Shown here piece by piece: positions 21,914 to 31,720 of a stretch of DNA of 64,000 nt (positions are counted from its first letter, which is position 1; each line of letters starts with the position of its first letter). A program made the position numbers and the translations under genes. The notes below the pieces were generated by a model. The model was not told the DNA's origin. It saw only the letters and a list, made by a program, of their open reading frames with translations, and made no database searches. This DNA is from Lathyrus oleraceus (taxonomy: Eukaryota > Streptophyta > Magnoliopsida > Fabales > Fabaceae): positions 277,595,416 through 277,659,415 of the forward strand of contig NC_066583.1 in the NCBI RefSeq assembly GCF_024323335.1, read 5' to 3'.

Positions 21914-24904
21914 TTAGGCAAAGTATCTCTTAATTGCATCTGAATTCACAGGACGAGTGAAATCCTCCCCATCCATTGTTGTAAGCATCAAAGCACCGCC
22001 TGAAAAGGCTCTCTTAACAACATATGGACCCTCGTAGTTTGGAGTCCACTTGCCCCTGGAATCGGGCGCGAAAGACAAAACTTTCTTGAGCACAAGGTCA
22101 CCTTCTCGGAACACGCGAGGCTTGACCTTCTTGTCGAATGCTTTCTTCATTCTCTGTTGATACAACTGACCGTGGCACATGGCAGTTAAACGCTTCTCTT
22201 CAATCAAATTCAACTGGTCATAACGACTCTGAACCCATTCAGCATCAGTCAACTTGGCTTCCATCAAGACTCGCATTGATGGGATCTCCACCTCTACTGG
22301 GAGAACGGCTTCCATGCCATAAACAAGAGAGAAAGGGGTTGCCCCTGTTGAAGTACGTACAGACGTACGATACCCATGCAAAGCAAATGGCAGCATCTCA
22401 TGCCAATCTTTGTAGGTGACAGTCATCCTCTGGATAATTCTCTTGATATTCTTGTTAGCAGCTTCAACAGCCCCATTCATCTTAGGTCTGTAAGGAGAGG
22501 AATTATGGTGTGCAATCTTGAATTCAGCGCACAACTCATCCATCATCTTGTTATTCAGATTGGATCCATTATCAGTAATGATCCTCTCTGGCACACCATA
22601 ACGGCAAATCAACTGGTTCTTGATAAACTTCACAACCACCTGCCTGGTTACATTCGCGTATGACGCGGCTTCAACCCATTTGGTGAAGTAATCAATTGCT
22701 ACGAGAATAAACCGATGTCCGTTGGACGCTTTCGGCTCAATCATACCGATCATGTCGATTCCCCACATAGAGAAAGGCCATGGTGATGAAATCACATTCA
22801 GGAGTGTCGGAGGAATATGAATCTTATCCGCATAAATTTGACACTTGTGACATTTCTTCACATACTTGCAACAGTCAGACTCCATTGTCAGCCAATAGTA
22901 GCCTGCTCTCAACATCTTCTTAGCCATGGCATGTCCATTGGAATGAGTACCAAATGAACCCTCATGGACCTCAGTCATCAATAGGTTTGCTTCGTGTCTA
23001 TCCACGCATCTGAGCAAAACCATATCAAAATTTCTCTTGTACAGCACTTCACCACTGAGGTAGAAACTGCCTGACAACCTTCTCAAAGTTTTCCTATCTT
23101 TGTTTGATGCCCCAGGCGGGTAGACCTGGTTCTGGAGGAAATTCTTGATATCAAAATACCAAGGCTTGTCATCTTTCACTTCTTCAATTGCAAATATGTG
23201 AGCGGGTCTGTCCAAGCGCATCACAGTAATATTGGGAACATCATTCCACCATCTGACAACTATCATAGAAGCAAGTGTAGCAAGGGCATCTGCCATCCGA
23301 TTATCCTCTCGAGGAATATGATAAAATTCAACTACTGTGAAGAAAGTTGAAATTCTCCTTGCATAATCTCTGTATGGGATGAGACCTGGCTGATTCGTCT
23401 CCCATTCACCTTTGATCTGATTGACAACCAAAGCTGAATCACCACAGACATCAAGATATTTGATTCTCAAATCAATGCATTCTTCAAGTCCCATAATACA
23501 GGCTTCATACTCCGCCATATTATTCGTGCATCTGAAGGTTAGCCTTGCTGTAAATGGAATGTGCGATCCCTGGGGATTAACAATTACTGCCCCAATTCCA
23601 TTTCCATATTGATTAACAGCGCCATCAAACACCATCGTCCATCTGGAACCAGGTTCTGGACCTTCATCAAGTGTAGGCTCATCGCAATCTTTCATCTTCA
23701 AATACAGAATTTCCTCGTCAGGGAAGTCATACTGAACAGACTGATGATCTTCAATTGGCTGGTGCGCTAGATGGTCAGCCAAGATACTACCTTTGATAGC
23801 TTTCTGAGCTCGATACTCAATATCATACTCAGACAACAGCATCTGCCAACGGGCAATCCTCCCAGTTAAAGCAGGCTTCTCGAAGATATACTTAATTGGA
23901 TCCATTCTGGATATCAACCAAGTTGTATGATTTATCATGTACTGGCGCAAACGCTTAGCTGCCCAAGCTAAAGCACAGCACGTCTTCTCAAGCATAGAGT
24001 ACCGAGACTCACAATCAGTAAACTTCTTACTGAGGTAGTAGATAGCAAACTCCTTCTTCCCTGATTCATCTTGTTGACCGAGTACACAACCCATCGAGTC
24101 TTCAAGAACTGTTAAGTACATAATCAGAGGTCTTCCTTCCACGGGCGGAGACAAAATCGGAGGTTCAGACAGATAATCTTTGATACTGTCGAAAGCTTTC
24201 TGGCAATCCTCGGTCCAATCATGAGACTGATCTTTCCGGAGGAGCTTGAATATCGGCGCACATGTGGCAGTCATGTGGGATATAAATCTGGAAATGTAGT
24301 TCAAGCGGCCAAGAAAACCTCGGACTTGCTTCTCAGTTTTGGGTGCGGGCATCTCTTGTATTGCTTTGACCTTTGCAGGATCAACCTCAATACCTCTTTC
24401 ACTTACCACAAAACCCAACAACTTTCCGGAACGGACTCCAAAAGTACATTTGTTCGGATTCAGACGAAGCTGGAACTTCCTCAAACGCTGAAAAAGCTTC
24501 AACAAATGCTCAATATGCTCAACTTCCGTTCGGGACTTAGCAATCATATCATCAACATAGACTTCTATCTCCTTGTGCATCATATCATGAAACAAGGTAG
24601 TCATAGCTCGTTGATACGTGGCTCCGGCGTTCTTCAAACCGAAGGGCATCACTCGATAACAGAATGTTCCCCAAGGTGTGATGAATGTTGTCTTCTCCAT
24701 ATCCTCTGGTGCCATCTTGATTTGATTATATCCGGAAAATCCGTCCATAAAGGAAAAGACTTTGAATTTAGCTGTATTGTCTACCAACATGTCAATGTGT
24801 GGTAGAGGAAAATCATCTTTTGGGCTAGCTTTATTCAAATCTCTGTAGTCAACGCACATACGGACTTTTCCGTCCTTCTTAGGAACAGGCACAATATTGG
24901 CCAC
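21914..24904 (-). CDS. pol: Pol of element B: RT, RNase H, second RNase H, integrase (frameshifted from its N-terminus)
   Basis: Makes and inserts the DNA copy of the element. Over 996 residues: reverse transcriptase with YVDD at about 116-119; first RNase H about 250-380; a second, archaeal-type RNase H with acidic residues D427, E465, D489 and D539; integrase with H654, H658, C685 and C688 zinc finger and D717, D778, E814 (35 residues between the last two, the DD35E pattern); and a C-terminal chromatin/DNA-binding tail. Two RNases H mark the Tat/Ogre clade. The first residues shown are not a real start: the reading frame continues from 24905-25375 but is broken by one missing base at about 24908 compared with A. 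All catalytic residues are present, so only that break (or a sequencing error) disables it. Confidence 0.93.
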   Translation of the reverse strand: MANIVPVPKKDGKVRMCVDYRDLNKASPKDDFPLPHIDMLVDNTAKFKVFSFMDGFSGYNQIKMAPEDMEKTTFITPWGTFCYRVMPFGLKNAGATYQRAMTTLFHDMMHKEIEVYVDDMIAKSRTEVEHIEHLLKLFQRLRKFQLRLNPNKCTFGVRSGKLLGFVVSERGIEVDPAKVKAIQEMPAPKTEKQVRGFLGRLNYISRFISHMTATCAPIFKLLRKDQSHDWTEDCQKAFDSIKDYLSEPPILSPPVEGRPLIMYLTVLEDSMGCVLGQQDESGKKEFAIYYLSKKFTDCESRYSMLEKTCCALAWAAKRLRQYMINHTTWLISRMDPIKYIFEKPALTGRIARWQMLLSEYDIEYRAQKAIKGSILADHLAHQPIEDHQSVQYDFPDEEILYLKMKDCDEPTLDEGPEPGSRWTMVFDGAVNQYGNGIGAVIVNPQGSHIPFTARLTFRCTNNMAEYEACIMGLEECIDLRIKYLDVCGDSALVVNQIKGEWETNQPGLIPYRDYARRISTFFTVVEFYHIPREDNRMADALATLASMIVVRWWNDVPNITVMRLDRPAHIFAIEEVKDDKPWYFDIKNFLQNQVYPPGASNKDRKTLRRLSGSFYLSGEVLYKRNFDMVLLRCVDRHEANLLMTEVHEGSFGTHSNGHAMAKKMLRAGYYWLTMESDCCKYVKKCHKCQIYADKIHIPPTLLNVISSPWPFSMWGIDMIGMIEPKASNGHRFILVAIDYFTKWVEAASYANVTRQVVVKFIKNQLICRYGVPERIITDNGSNLNNKMMDELCAEFKIAHHNSSPYRPKMNGAVEAANKNIKRIIQRMTVTYKDWHEMLPFALHGYRTSVRTSTGATPFSLVYGMEAVLPVEVEIPSMRVLMEAKLTDAEWVQSRYDQLNLIEEKRLTAMCHGQLYQQRMKKAFDKKVKPRVFREGDLVLKKVLSFAPDSRGKWTPNYEGPYVVKRAFSGGALMLTTMDGEDFTRPVNSDAIKRYFA

Positions 24905-25375
24905 CCATGAGGATATGTCGAAGTCACCAGAAACCCCGCATCAATTTGCTTCTGAACTTCCTCTTTGATCTTCACTGCCATATCTGGATGAGTTCTTCTG
25001 AGCTTCTGCTTCACAGGCACGCACTCAGGCTTCAAAGGCAGGAAATGTTGCACAATATCTGTATCTAAACCCGGCATGTCTTCATAGGACCAAGCAAAGA
25101 TATCTGAATATTCTCGTAGCAAGCTGATCAAATCTTCTTTAACAGACCCTTCAAGAAGTGCCCCAATCTTCACCAGGCGCTCACAATCTTCAGATCCCAA
25201 GTTGACTGTTTCCAAGTCTTCGAGATGCGGCTGAATGATCTTCTCTTCGTGCTCAAGGAGACGGGTGATCTCATCAGGAATCTCTTCAACGTCATCTTCT
25301 TCTGCCTCAAATACAGGGAATTCAAAATTGGGAGATGGCGTTGGATCATTATGTTCAATGGGTTTTAGGATCAAC
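24835..25375 (-). CDS. pol: Pol of element B, N-terminal part before the frameshift
   Basis: First coding stretch after the intron. It opens directly at the splice acceptor (exon from 25375), not at an ATG. It holds the linker between protease and RT and the conserved start of RT (SDIFAWSYEDMPGL, then KQKLRRTHPDMAVKIKEEV). Near 24908 the sequence has CATGG where A has CAATGG. The frame therefore runs on to a stop at 24835 in the wrong frame (about 24 non-pol residues) while RT continues in the frame of 21914-24904. A recent single-base deletion or an assembly error both fit. Confidence 0.85.
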
Positions 25376-25653
25376 CTGCATAATGATTTTGGTTAAGAAA
25401 AATTCAGCATTTAAACAAGCAAATCATTATGCAGATGAAAGAATGTTGCTTTTACAGCTTTTATTTTTGTTTTTATGGTTTTTTGTGATCACTGATTTCA
25501 TAAAGAAAAGCAAAAAGTGAAAACAAAGGAAAAACAAATGTTTGACAATGCAAAAAATTGAATGAAAACATCATTGTATATATGCTTTGCCAACAATGTC
25601 ATCACTTCTCCTTTTGGCATGGGAGAAGGGTTTTAAACAAAATGAACAATTAC
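25376..25653 (-). other. Predicted intron between gag-pro and pol (B)
   Basis: 278 nt on the minus strand: donor GA|GTAATT at 25653 and acceptor TTATGCAG|GT ending at 25376. Removing it fuses ...RSE of the protease ORF to LILKPIE... of pol in frame. The same borders occur in A (45438-45692). A spliced intron at this place is known for Ogre; unspliced RNA would end translation after protease and so set the Gag to Pol ratio. Confidence 0.75.
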
Positions 25654-28600
25654 TCTGATCTATGGATAACTGTAGGAACATCCACAGCGACCCAATTGTG
25701 GCAGACACCACCAGGAATAACAAAATTGTTCAAATCTTCTGCATCTTCTTCTTCAATGATAGCAGCAGCTTCCTCTTCTGCAGGTTGATCAGCATGGATG
25801 AATCCTCCACTGGTGAACAGACCTTGCTCATTGCATGCCCCAGAACCATAGCCAATGCCAGCCCGGGATCGGTTATCTTCAAGTTCAAGCACTTTCCCTA
25901 ATCCAGCGACTGCACCACATTCAATGGCCAGCTTTGCATCACGGTAGGAAGTGAATGAAGGAGACTTCTTCTCGATTGGTTTATCAATAGATAAAGCTTG
26001 AAACTGAGTTCCAACTTCATCCTCTGCATCAATGTACGAGAAAGAAGACAAGTTACTGACCAGGAGAGCCTTTTCTCCCCCTACTACAACCAATTTCTTG
26101 TTTTTCACAAACTTCAGCTTTTGGTGTAGGGTGGATGTCACGGCGCCAGCCTCGTGAATCCATGGTCTGCCCAAGAGACAGCTGTATGATGGGTGAATAT
26201 CCATTACTTGAAAAGTGATCTGGAAATCACTTGGTCCAATCTTGATTGGGAGGTCAACTTCCCCAATCACGGTCTTACGCGACCCATCAAAAGCTTTAAC
26301 AACAACCCCACTCTGCCTCATAGGAGGACCTTGATATGACAGACGAGAGAGTGTGGATTTTGGCAATACATTAAGGGACGATCCAGTGTCCACCAGCACA
26401 TTGGACATTGCATCAGATTTGCAATTCATAGATATATGTAAAGCCATGTTGTGGTCTCTTCCCTCCTCAGGGAGATCAGCGTCACAAAAGCTCAAAGTGT
26501 TGCAAGCGGTAATGTTTGCAACAATGCTATCAAATTGTTCCAGGGTGACATCGTGATCAACGTATGCCAGGTCCAAGATTTTCTGCAGAGACTCCCTATG
26601 GGGTTCTGAATTCAGCAATAGAGAAAGAATGGAAATCTTGGAAGGCGTGTGTAGAAGCTGGTCTACAATATTGTACTCACTCTTTCTGATGAGCCTCAGC
26701 ATCTCATCAGATTCTTCATCAACAATGCCACTCGGGCCATCTGAAGAAACAGGAGTCTTTTGTACAGACGAGGAGGGTTTGGCATCATCAAGTGCCGGAT
26801 TCTGAACATTCACAGCATTCCCTACAGGATGCTCAACAGATTCAGAAGCAACAGCCTTAGCAGGCGCAGAAAAGACACGACCACTGCGGGTCAATCCACT
26901 AACATCAGCGATAGTGGTTACGGAAGTAGACGGCAGAGGTACTTCAACCCCATCCTGGACAGCAACAGGATTGTACCGGAAAGGTACGGCTTTGTCAGAT
27001 GAATACGGCACAGGGCCGGCTGGCTTGATAATCAGAGAAGGTGAAGCCTTGGGCTTGTTGCTATTGTAGCGAATAACAACGGGCTCTGGAAGCTTGAACA
27101 CCGGGGAGATGACGCTCACTTCGGGCTCAACAACATCAACATTGCGATTCTGGAGAATCTCAATGGTACCTTCATCTAACAACTTCTGAAGTTCACGGCG
27201 GACCTGATCACAACCCAAACGATTGACCGAGCAGACGCGGCACTGGTCATGGTTATGCTCCAAATAACTGTGCTGACACAGCATCTTATGTAATCCAACC
27301 AATGACTGCCGGATATGACTGACATATTTCACCTTGTACTTCCCAAGGTCTTCCTGGATCATATTGACAGACTTCCCATGCGAAGGCAATGGGTTCCGGG
27401 TGACATTCGGATTGGAGTCTTCAAAACTCAGAATTCCGCTCCTCATGAGGTCTTGAACCTTATTCTTCAGCGGGAAACAGTTCTCTACATTGTGGCCCGG
27501 AGCACCGGAATGATAGACACAATGCTGGTCTGGTTTGTACCACCATTGCGGATTGGCAGGAATAGCAGGAGGATCCCTGGGAGAAACCAATTTCCTCTCC
27601 AACAAGGAGGGATAAAGCTCTGCATATGTCATCGGAATAGGGTCGAAGCTGACCTTCTTCCTATCATAGTTCACATTAGCCTGATTGGTTGTACTTCCAC
27701 GAGGCTGGTAAGCCTGTTGCTGTGGACGTTGTTGTTGCTGTTGATATTGCGGTTGTGGATATTGCTGCTGATGCTGATACTGTTGAGCATTATCCTTGAA
27801 TACAGGCGCCACACTAGCCACCTGATGCTGATGTCCGGCACGATGTGCAGGCTTCCTCTGAACAGAGGGTCTTCGATGTTTGGGCTGAGACTGCACAGCA
27901 TGAGCTTCTCCTTCTTTCCTCTTAAACGCTCCATACCGTTTAGAGGAAGAACCATCATCTTTTGACAACCGTCCTTCACGGACACCTTCTTCAAGACGCA
28001 TCCACATGTTCACCATCTCGGTGAAATCAGAGGGAGCGCTGGCCACCATTCTCTCATAATAAAATGACCCAAGAGTCTTCAGAAAGATCTTGGTCATTTC
28101 TTTCTCTTCTAATGGTGGAGTGATTTGAGCTGCCAGCTCACGCCATCTCTGGGCGTACTCCTTGAACGTCTCTTTGTCCTTTTGTGACATAGACCTGAGT
28201 TGATCTCTGTCAGGCGCCATATCAACATTGTATTTATATTGCTTGACGAAAGCTTCGCCAAGATCGTTGAAAGACCGGATGTTGACGCTGTCCAGGCTCA
28301 TGTACCAACGGAGAGCAGCACCAGACAAACTGTCTTGGAAGTAGTGGATCAAGAGTTGATCGTTGTCTGTTTGCGTGGACATCTTTCTGGCATACATGAC
28401 CAGATGTGCCAAAGGACAAGTGTTCCCTTTATACTTCTCAAAGTCTGGGACCTTGAATTTAACTGGTATTTTCACACCGGGAACTAGACAAAGTTCGGCT
28501 GCTGACTTGCCGAAGAGATCTTTGCCTCTAAGAGTTCTCAATTCCTTTCTCAGCTCAAGGAACTGATCGTTCATTGCATCCATTTTCTCGTGTACATCTG

Positions 28601-28958
28601 AGCCCTCAGATGCCTCAGAGTGATAAATGGTGTCGTCTACCCTCGGCATGGTATGCACGACAGGAGGAACAGGAATAGGGACCGGGCTAGATGCCGGCAT
28701 TTGAACAAATGTAGGAGCTGGCAGATCAGGCATGAAGCCGGGAGGCATCCCCCAAGGAAAACCGGGAGGCATGGCATTTGGCTGATGGGCACTGACAGGC
28801 ACCGACGAAGTAGCTATCTCTGATATAACCGTCCGCTGAACGGGAGTTGCTGGCTGAGGAGCAGGCTGATTCTGGGCAGCAAGGAGTTGCTCCATCAGAG
28901 CGCCAAGTCTGGCGACTTCATCCCTCAAACTCTGGTTCTCTTGTTCCAATTGCTCCAT
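25650..28958 (-). CDS. gag-pro: Gag-protease of element B
   Basis: 1,102 codons. N-terminal short coiled coil (1-30), proline-rich stretch (30-105), retrotransposon gag core (about 150-330, with CPLAHLVMYARKMS and LRWYMSLDS), Q/H-rich linker (390-420), a zinc-knuckle-like motif C480-X2-H483-X5-H489-X4-C494, a second H/C cluster (H568, H570, C573, C576, C583), and an aspartic protease with D857-T858-G859 and the later LLGRPWI. After the protease comes a glycine-bearing segment (NRSRAGIGYG) that recalls the end of a G-patch. Start chosen at MEQLEQE because A has the same ATG (MEHLEQE). The ORF is intact. Gag would form the cytoplasmic particle and protease cut the Gag-Pol product of the spliced RNA. 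Confidence 0.93.
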   Translation of the reverse strand: MEQLEQENQSLRDEVARLGALMEQLLAAQNQPAPQPATPVQRTVISEIATSSVPVSAHQPNAMPPGFPWGMPPGFMPDLPAPTFVQMPASSPVPIPVPPVVHTMPRVDDTIYHSEASEGSDVHEKMDAMNDQFLELRKELRTLRGKDLFGKSAAELCLVPGVKIPVKFKVPDFEKYKGNTCPLAHLVMYARKMSTQTDNDQLLIHYFQDSLSGAALRWYMSLDSVNIRSFNDLGEAFVKQYKYNVDMAPDRDQLRSMSQKDKETFKEYAQRWRELAAQITPPLEEKEMTKIFLKTLGSFYYERMVASAPSDFTEMVNMWMRLEEGVREGRLSKDDGSSSKRYGAFKRKEGEAHAVQSQPKHRRPSVQRKPAHRAGHQHQVASVAPVFKDNAQQYQHQQQYPQPQYQQQQQRPQQQAYQPRGSTTNQANVNYDRKKVSFDPIPMTYAELYPSLLERKLVSPRDPPAIPANPQWWYKPDQHCVYHSGAPGHNVENCFPLKNKVQDLMRSGILSFEDSNPNVTRNPLPSHGKSVNMIQEDLGKYKVKYVSHIRQSLVGLHKMLCQHSYLEHNHDQCRVCSVNRLGCDQVRRELQKLLDEGTIEILQNRNVDVVEPEVSVISPVFKLPEPVVIRYNSNKPKASPSLIIKPAGPVPYSSDKAVPFRYNPVAVQDGVEVPLPSTSVTTIADVSGLTRSGRVFSAPAKAVASESVEHPVGNAVNVQNPALDDAKPSSSVQKTPVSSDGPSGIVDEESDEMLRLIRKSEYNIVDQLLHTPSKISILSLLLNSEPHRESLQKILDLAYVDHDVTLEQFDSIVANITACNTLSFCDADLPEEGRDHNMALHISMNCKSDAMSNVLVDTGSSLNVLPKSTLSRLSYQGPPMRQSGVVVKAFDGSRKTVIGEVDLPIKIGPSDFQITFQVMDIHPSYSCLLGRPWIHEAGAVTSTLHQKLKFVKNKKLVVVGGEKALLVSNLSSFSYIDAEDEVGTQFQALSIDKPIEKKSPSFTSYRDAKLAIECGAVAGLGKVLELEDNRSRAGIGYGSGACNEQGLFTSGGFIHADQPAEEEAAAIIEEEDAEDLNNFVIPGGVCHNWVAVDVPTVIHRSE

Positions 28959-29256
28959 AATCCTTGCAGAGTTGACCCTTGTATAATACCGGTGAGTCAG
29001 CTTGTCTTCAAAATAAATGAAGAGCAGAGGGTTAGAACCGGAAGACCAGAAAAGATGGGTACCTGTTTATGCAGGAATGATGCATGAAATGCTTTGTGCA
29101 AATGCTTTATTTTCAAGGAACCCTCAGGGTTTTGTTTGCAATATTTTGAATATTTAAACAATTTGATTGTTCATGGAAAATATTTCATTCAAAATGTTAA
29201 GACAAAGAAGTACAGCATTCTTTTAAATATTACAAAGAGAAAAGGTAAATAACATC
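28959..29256 (-). other. Spacer between ORF1 and gag (B)
   Basis: 298 bp. Just upstream of the gag ATG the frame reads DKLTHRYYTR..., similar to AKLTHRYNTR in A, and this begins after an AG preceded by a pyrimidine-rich stretch in both copies. This may be a splice acceptor or an upstream-extended gag start; otherwise nothing is seen. Confidence 0.5.
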
Positions 29257-30705
29257 CTATGGATCCCTATTAGCTCGGGATGCTGGAAGACGAGAAGTGT
29301 ACAACTTCTTGATCTCTCTCTCATAGGCAGCCTCCATATCAGCCTTCTCCTTTGCAAGTTGATCATACTTCCTTTTCCAAAATTTGGATGACTGAGGAAG
29401 CAGAGAAGTCCAAGTGTCGTTCGGATCATCGATCACCCGGTGCTCGAGAAATTCAATCATATCATCTTTCTCCTTGAGCTGCTGCAGCAATTCCTCTCTC
29501 TCGCGGATCCAGGCACGCGAAAGGTCTTCTTCTCTCAACTCCTCTACACGTTGGGTAGGGAGGGTTGAAGGCCCAGCCACATCCAACAGTGTAGGTCTTG
29601 GATGATCATATGGCATCAAGTAGGTAGCAGCCCTCTGTCTGACCCAAGAGGTGTATGGCTCCAAAGCAATGCAGTTCTTTGGACCCAATTCATTCCTACT
29701 CTTTATGCGAATATTGCGCCAAGCGCGGACAAATCTGGCTTTCAGGCCTTGGGGATCTTTACCCTCCTGAAAGAACACACCTTCTAACAGAATGTTATGG
29801 GGTTTATCCTTTAGGGGGAACCCAAGCTGACGACGTGCAAGCGTAGGGTTGTAGGTAATCCCACCACATGTACCAAGAAGAGGCACATTAGGGAATTCAC
29901 CACAAGAATTAATGATCTGGACGGTATCATACACGCGATCATACCAGGTGATATCATCATTGGTGAGAGACATGAGTCTCTGAGACCACCGTAGACATCC
30001 CTTGTTCTCCTTGAAAGCAACTGTCTGCGGCAAGTGCGAAATAAACCACTTGTACAGCAGGGGTAAACAGCAGACAATGACTCCTCCATTCTTCATATTC
30101 CTCAGATGCAAGGAGACATACGCATCACCCAACAAGGTCAGAACCGGATTAAGGACTGAAAAGATCCTAATAGCATTCATGTCGACGAACTTGTCGAAGT
30201 TGGGAAACAGCACCAATCCATAGATAAGCAAAACGAACAGAGCCTCAAAGGCATCCTCACTCATGGCCTTCCCATAAAAGGTAGCTTGGGCAATGAGGAA
30301 CTCGGAAGGAAAACCCTGAATTCCGCCTTTGGTAGTCAGATTAGCTCTAATCAGATCTTCATCTATGTGCAACAAGCTGGAAATCTCTCGAGCAGATAGA
30401 ATACTCTCTAAGCCACTGAACGGCACTTGATCCAGAATAGGAATCCCAATAAGGTGAGAGTATTCTTCCAAAGTCGGCAGCAACCGGAAGTCCGGAAATA
30501 AGAAGCAATGATAGAGCGGATCATAGAACTGAGCAAGAGTGCTCATCAATCCCTCATCCACTTGAGTAGTCAGCAACGGCAGAAGCTTCCCATAGCGAGC
30601 TTTGAAACCCAAGGGATCTAATACATATGATGTCAGATTCCTTAACTCTTTTACATCAGGCTGCTTAAAGCTGTACTTCTTTGTATGCCTTTTCGGTCTT
30701 TCCAT
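29257..30705 (-). CDS. ORF1 protein of element B (Ogre-specific, plant mobile-domain-like)
   Basis: 482 codons from the ATG at 30705; the frame is open for 36 more codons upstream, but A starts at the matching ATG (40422), and the KKYSF block follows in both. The N-terminal two-thirds (YDPLYHCFLFPDFRLLPTLEEYS..., then LLIYGLVLFPN and LPLLYKWFISHLPQ) resembles the plant mobile-domain / transposase-associated family by pattern; I cannot confirm this without a profile search. The C-terminal ~80 residues are charged and predicted coiled coil (EEDLSRAWIREREELLQQL). An extra ORF before gag is diagnostic of Ogre; its role is unknown. The ORF is intact in this copy. Confidence 0.85.
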   Translation of the reverse strand: MERPKRHTKKYSFKQPDVKELRNLTSYVLDPLGFKARYGKLLPLLTTQVDEGLMSTLAQFYDPLYHCFLFPDFRLLPTLEEYSHLIGIPILDQVPFSGLESILSAREISSLLHIDEDLIRANLTTKGGIQGFPSEFLIAQATFYGKAMSEDAFEALFVLLIYGLVLFPNFDKFVDMNAIRIFSVLNPVLTLLGDAYVSLHLRNMKNGGVIVCCLPLLYKWFISHLPQTVAFKENKGCLRWSQRLMSLTNDDITWYDRVYDTVQIINSCGEFPNVPLLGTCGGITYNPTLARRQLGFPLKDKPHNILLEGVFFQEGKDPQGLKARFVRAWRNIRIKSRNELGPKNCIALEPYTSWVRQRAATYLMPYDHPRPTLLDVAGPSTLPTQRVEELREEDLSRAWIREREELLQQLKEKDDMIEFLEHRVIDDPNDTWTSLLPQSSKFWKRKYDQLAKEKADMEAAYEREIKKLYTSRLPASRANRDP

Positions 30706-31702
30706 GTCTGAAAATTTTGCAAATAACCCTTTAAGTTCCTTGAAAATTTTCTCTTTTTGATGACATGAATGCGGATGAATGCGTGAATGCATGAATGCAA
30801 CAAACACACTCAAGGATCAAGCAAAGCACACCAAACAAAGGTCGTGGGAAAGCTCTATGTATCCCTAATATCAATCATCCATTTTGGTGGATTTAGGTTT
30901 TCACCTTATCGACACCCAAGTTCCATTGATATTAACGGTACATGAACCGGTTCAGACATTCCTAATATCAACCAGCCGCTTTGATGGATTTTAGGTTTTA
31001 CACCTGATCCGGGATCCATTGATATTAACAATGCTTGAACGACTCAACCACGAATCACGGGTTTGTTGAGAGTCACGAGCATGGAGTCTCGGTTAAGAAC
31101 CACCCAAAGGGAGTGTACTAGGGTTTAAACCTGCCAGACATGTTCTATCAGAGGTTCCCATAATCATCGTTCCATCTTTCGAATATTATCGGAGGAACGA
31201 ATACTCGTATTCCAAGAATATTCTCAAGAGAAACTCTTATGAGTGTAGTATCGCGTGACAATCGTATCAGAACTGACATCTGAACGACCTCCGCACTACG
31301 GTCCTAAAAATAGGCCAAGATGGGTTTGGTAAACTAAGGTCCTTGGCTTCTGCGGAACATGATTGAAAGAATAATGCCTAACCACAAATAACTTGTGTGA
31401 CATTATTAGTTCAACATGACCTCCACCAAGTGAATGGACTCGCAAGTCAACTGGCTAAGGAATACTCCACACCAATCGACAAGACTATGCCATTCTCCTA
31501 TCCTAGAGAGCACTCGAGTTCGGGTACAGAACTCATCTCACAGATCACCAAAGCAAACAGCAATGTATATCAAGCAATTCACACATTACAATCAATACAT
31601 TCATCCCAAATTGTACAAAAATATGTCAGATAAAGAATAATAACATATATCACAACAAGGGTGAAAAGTAGGCAATACCACCAGGGATGATGGTGAGATC
31701 TA
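30706..31702 (-). other. 5' leader of element B
   Basis: About 1 kb between primer site and ORF1, no conserved ORF. Contains a tandem duplication of a ~97-bp unit (30864-30960 and from 30961), whereas A has a single copy of the related sequence near 40195-40280. The short open frames here are not shared with A. Confidence 0.75.
30864..31035 (-). repeat. Imperfect 97-bp tandem duplication in B leader
   Basis: Two units starting CCTAATATCAA at 30864 and 30961, both ending near CCATTGATATTAAC. The units differ at many positions, so the duplication predates this insertion. Confidence 0.7.
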
Positions 31703-31720
31703 TCCCCAGCAGAGTCGCCA
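31703..31720 (-). other. Primer binding site of B
   Basis: Minus strand TGGCGACTCTGCTGGGGA, starting six bases after the 5' LTR end. Identical to the site in A. Ogre elements are reported to be primed by tRNA-Arg; the match here would be to a tRNA ending TCCCCAGCAGAGTCGCCA. Confidence 0.85.

Noticed and set aside
24221..24805. 194-codon plus-strand frame opposite pol
   Set aside because: Antisense shadow of the RT/RNase H coding sequence.
27315..27965. 216-codon plus-strand frame opposite gag
   Set aside because: Antisense shadow of gag.
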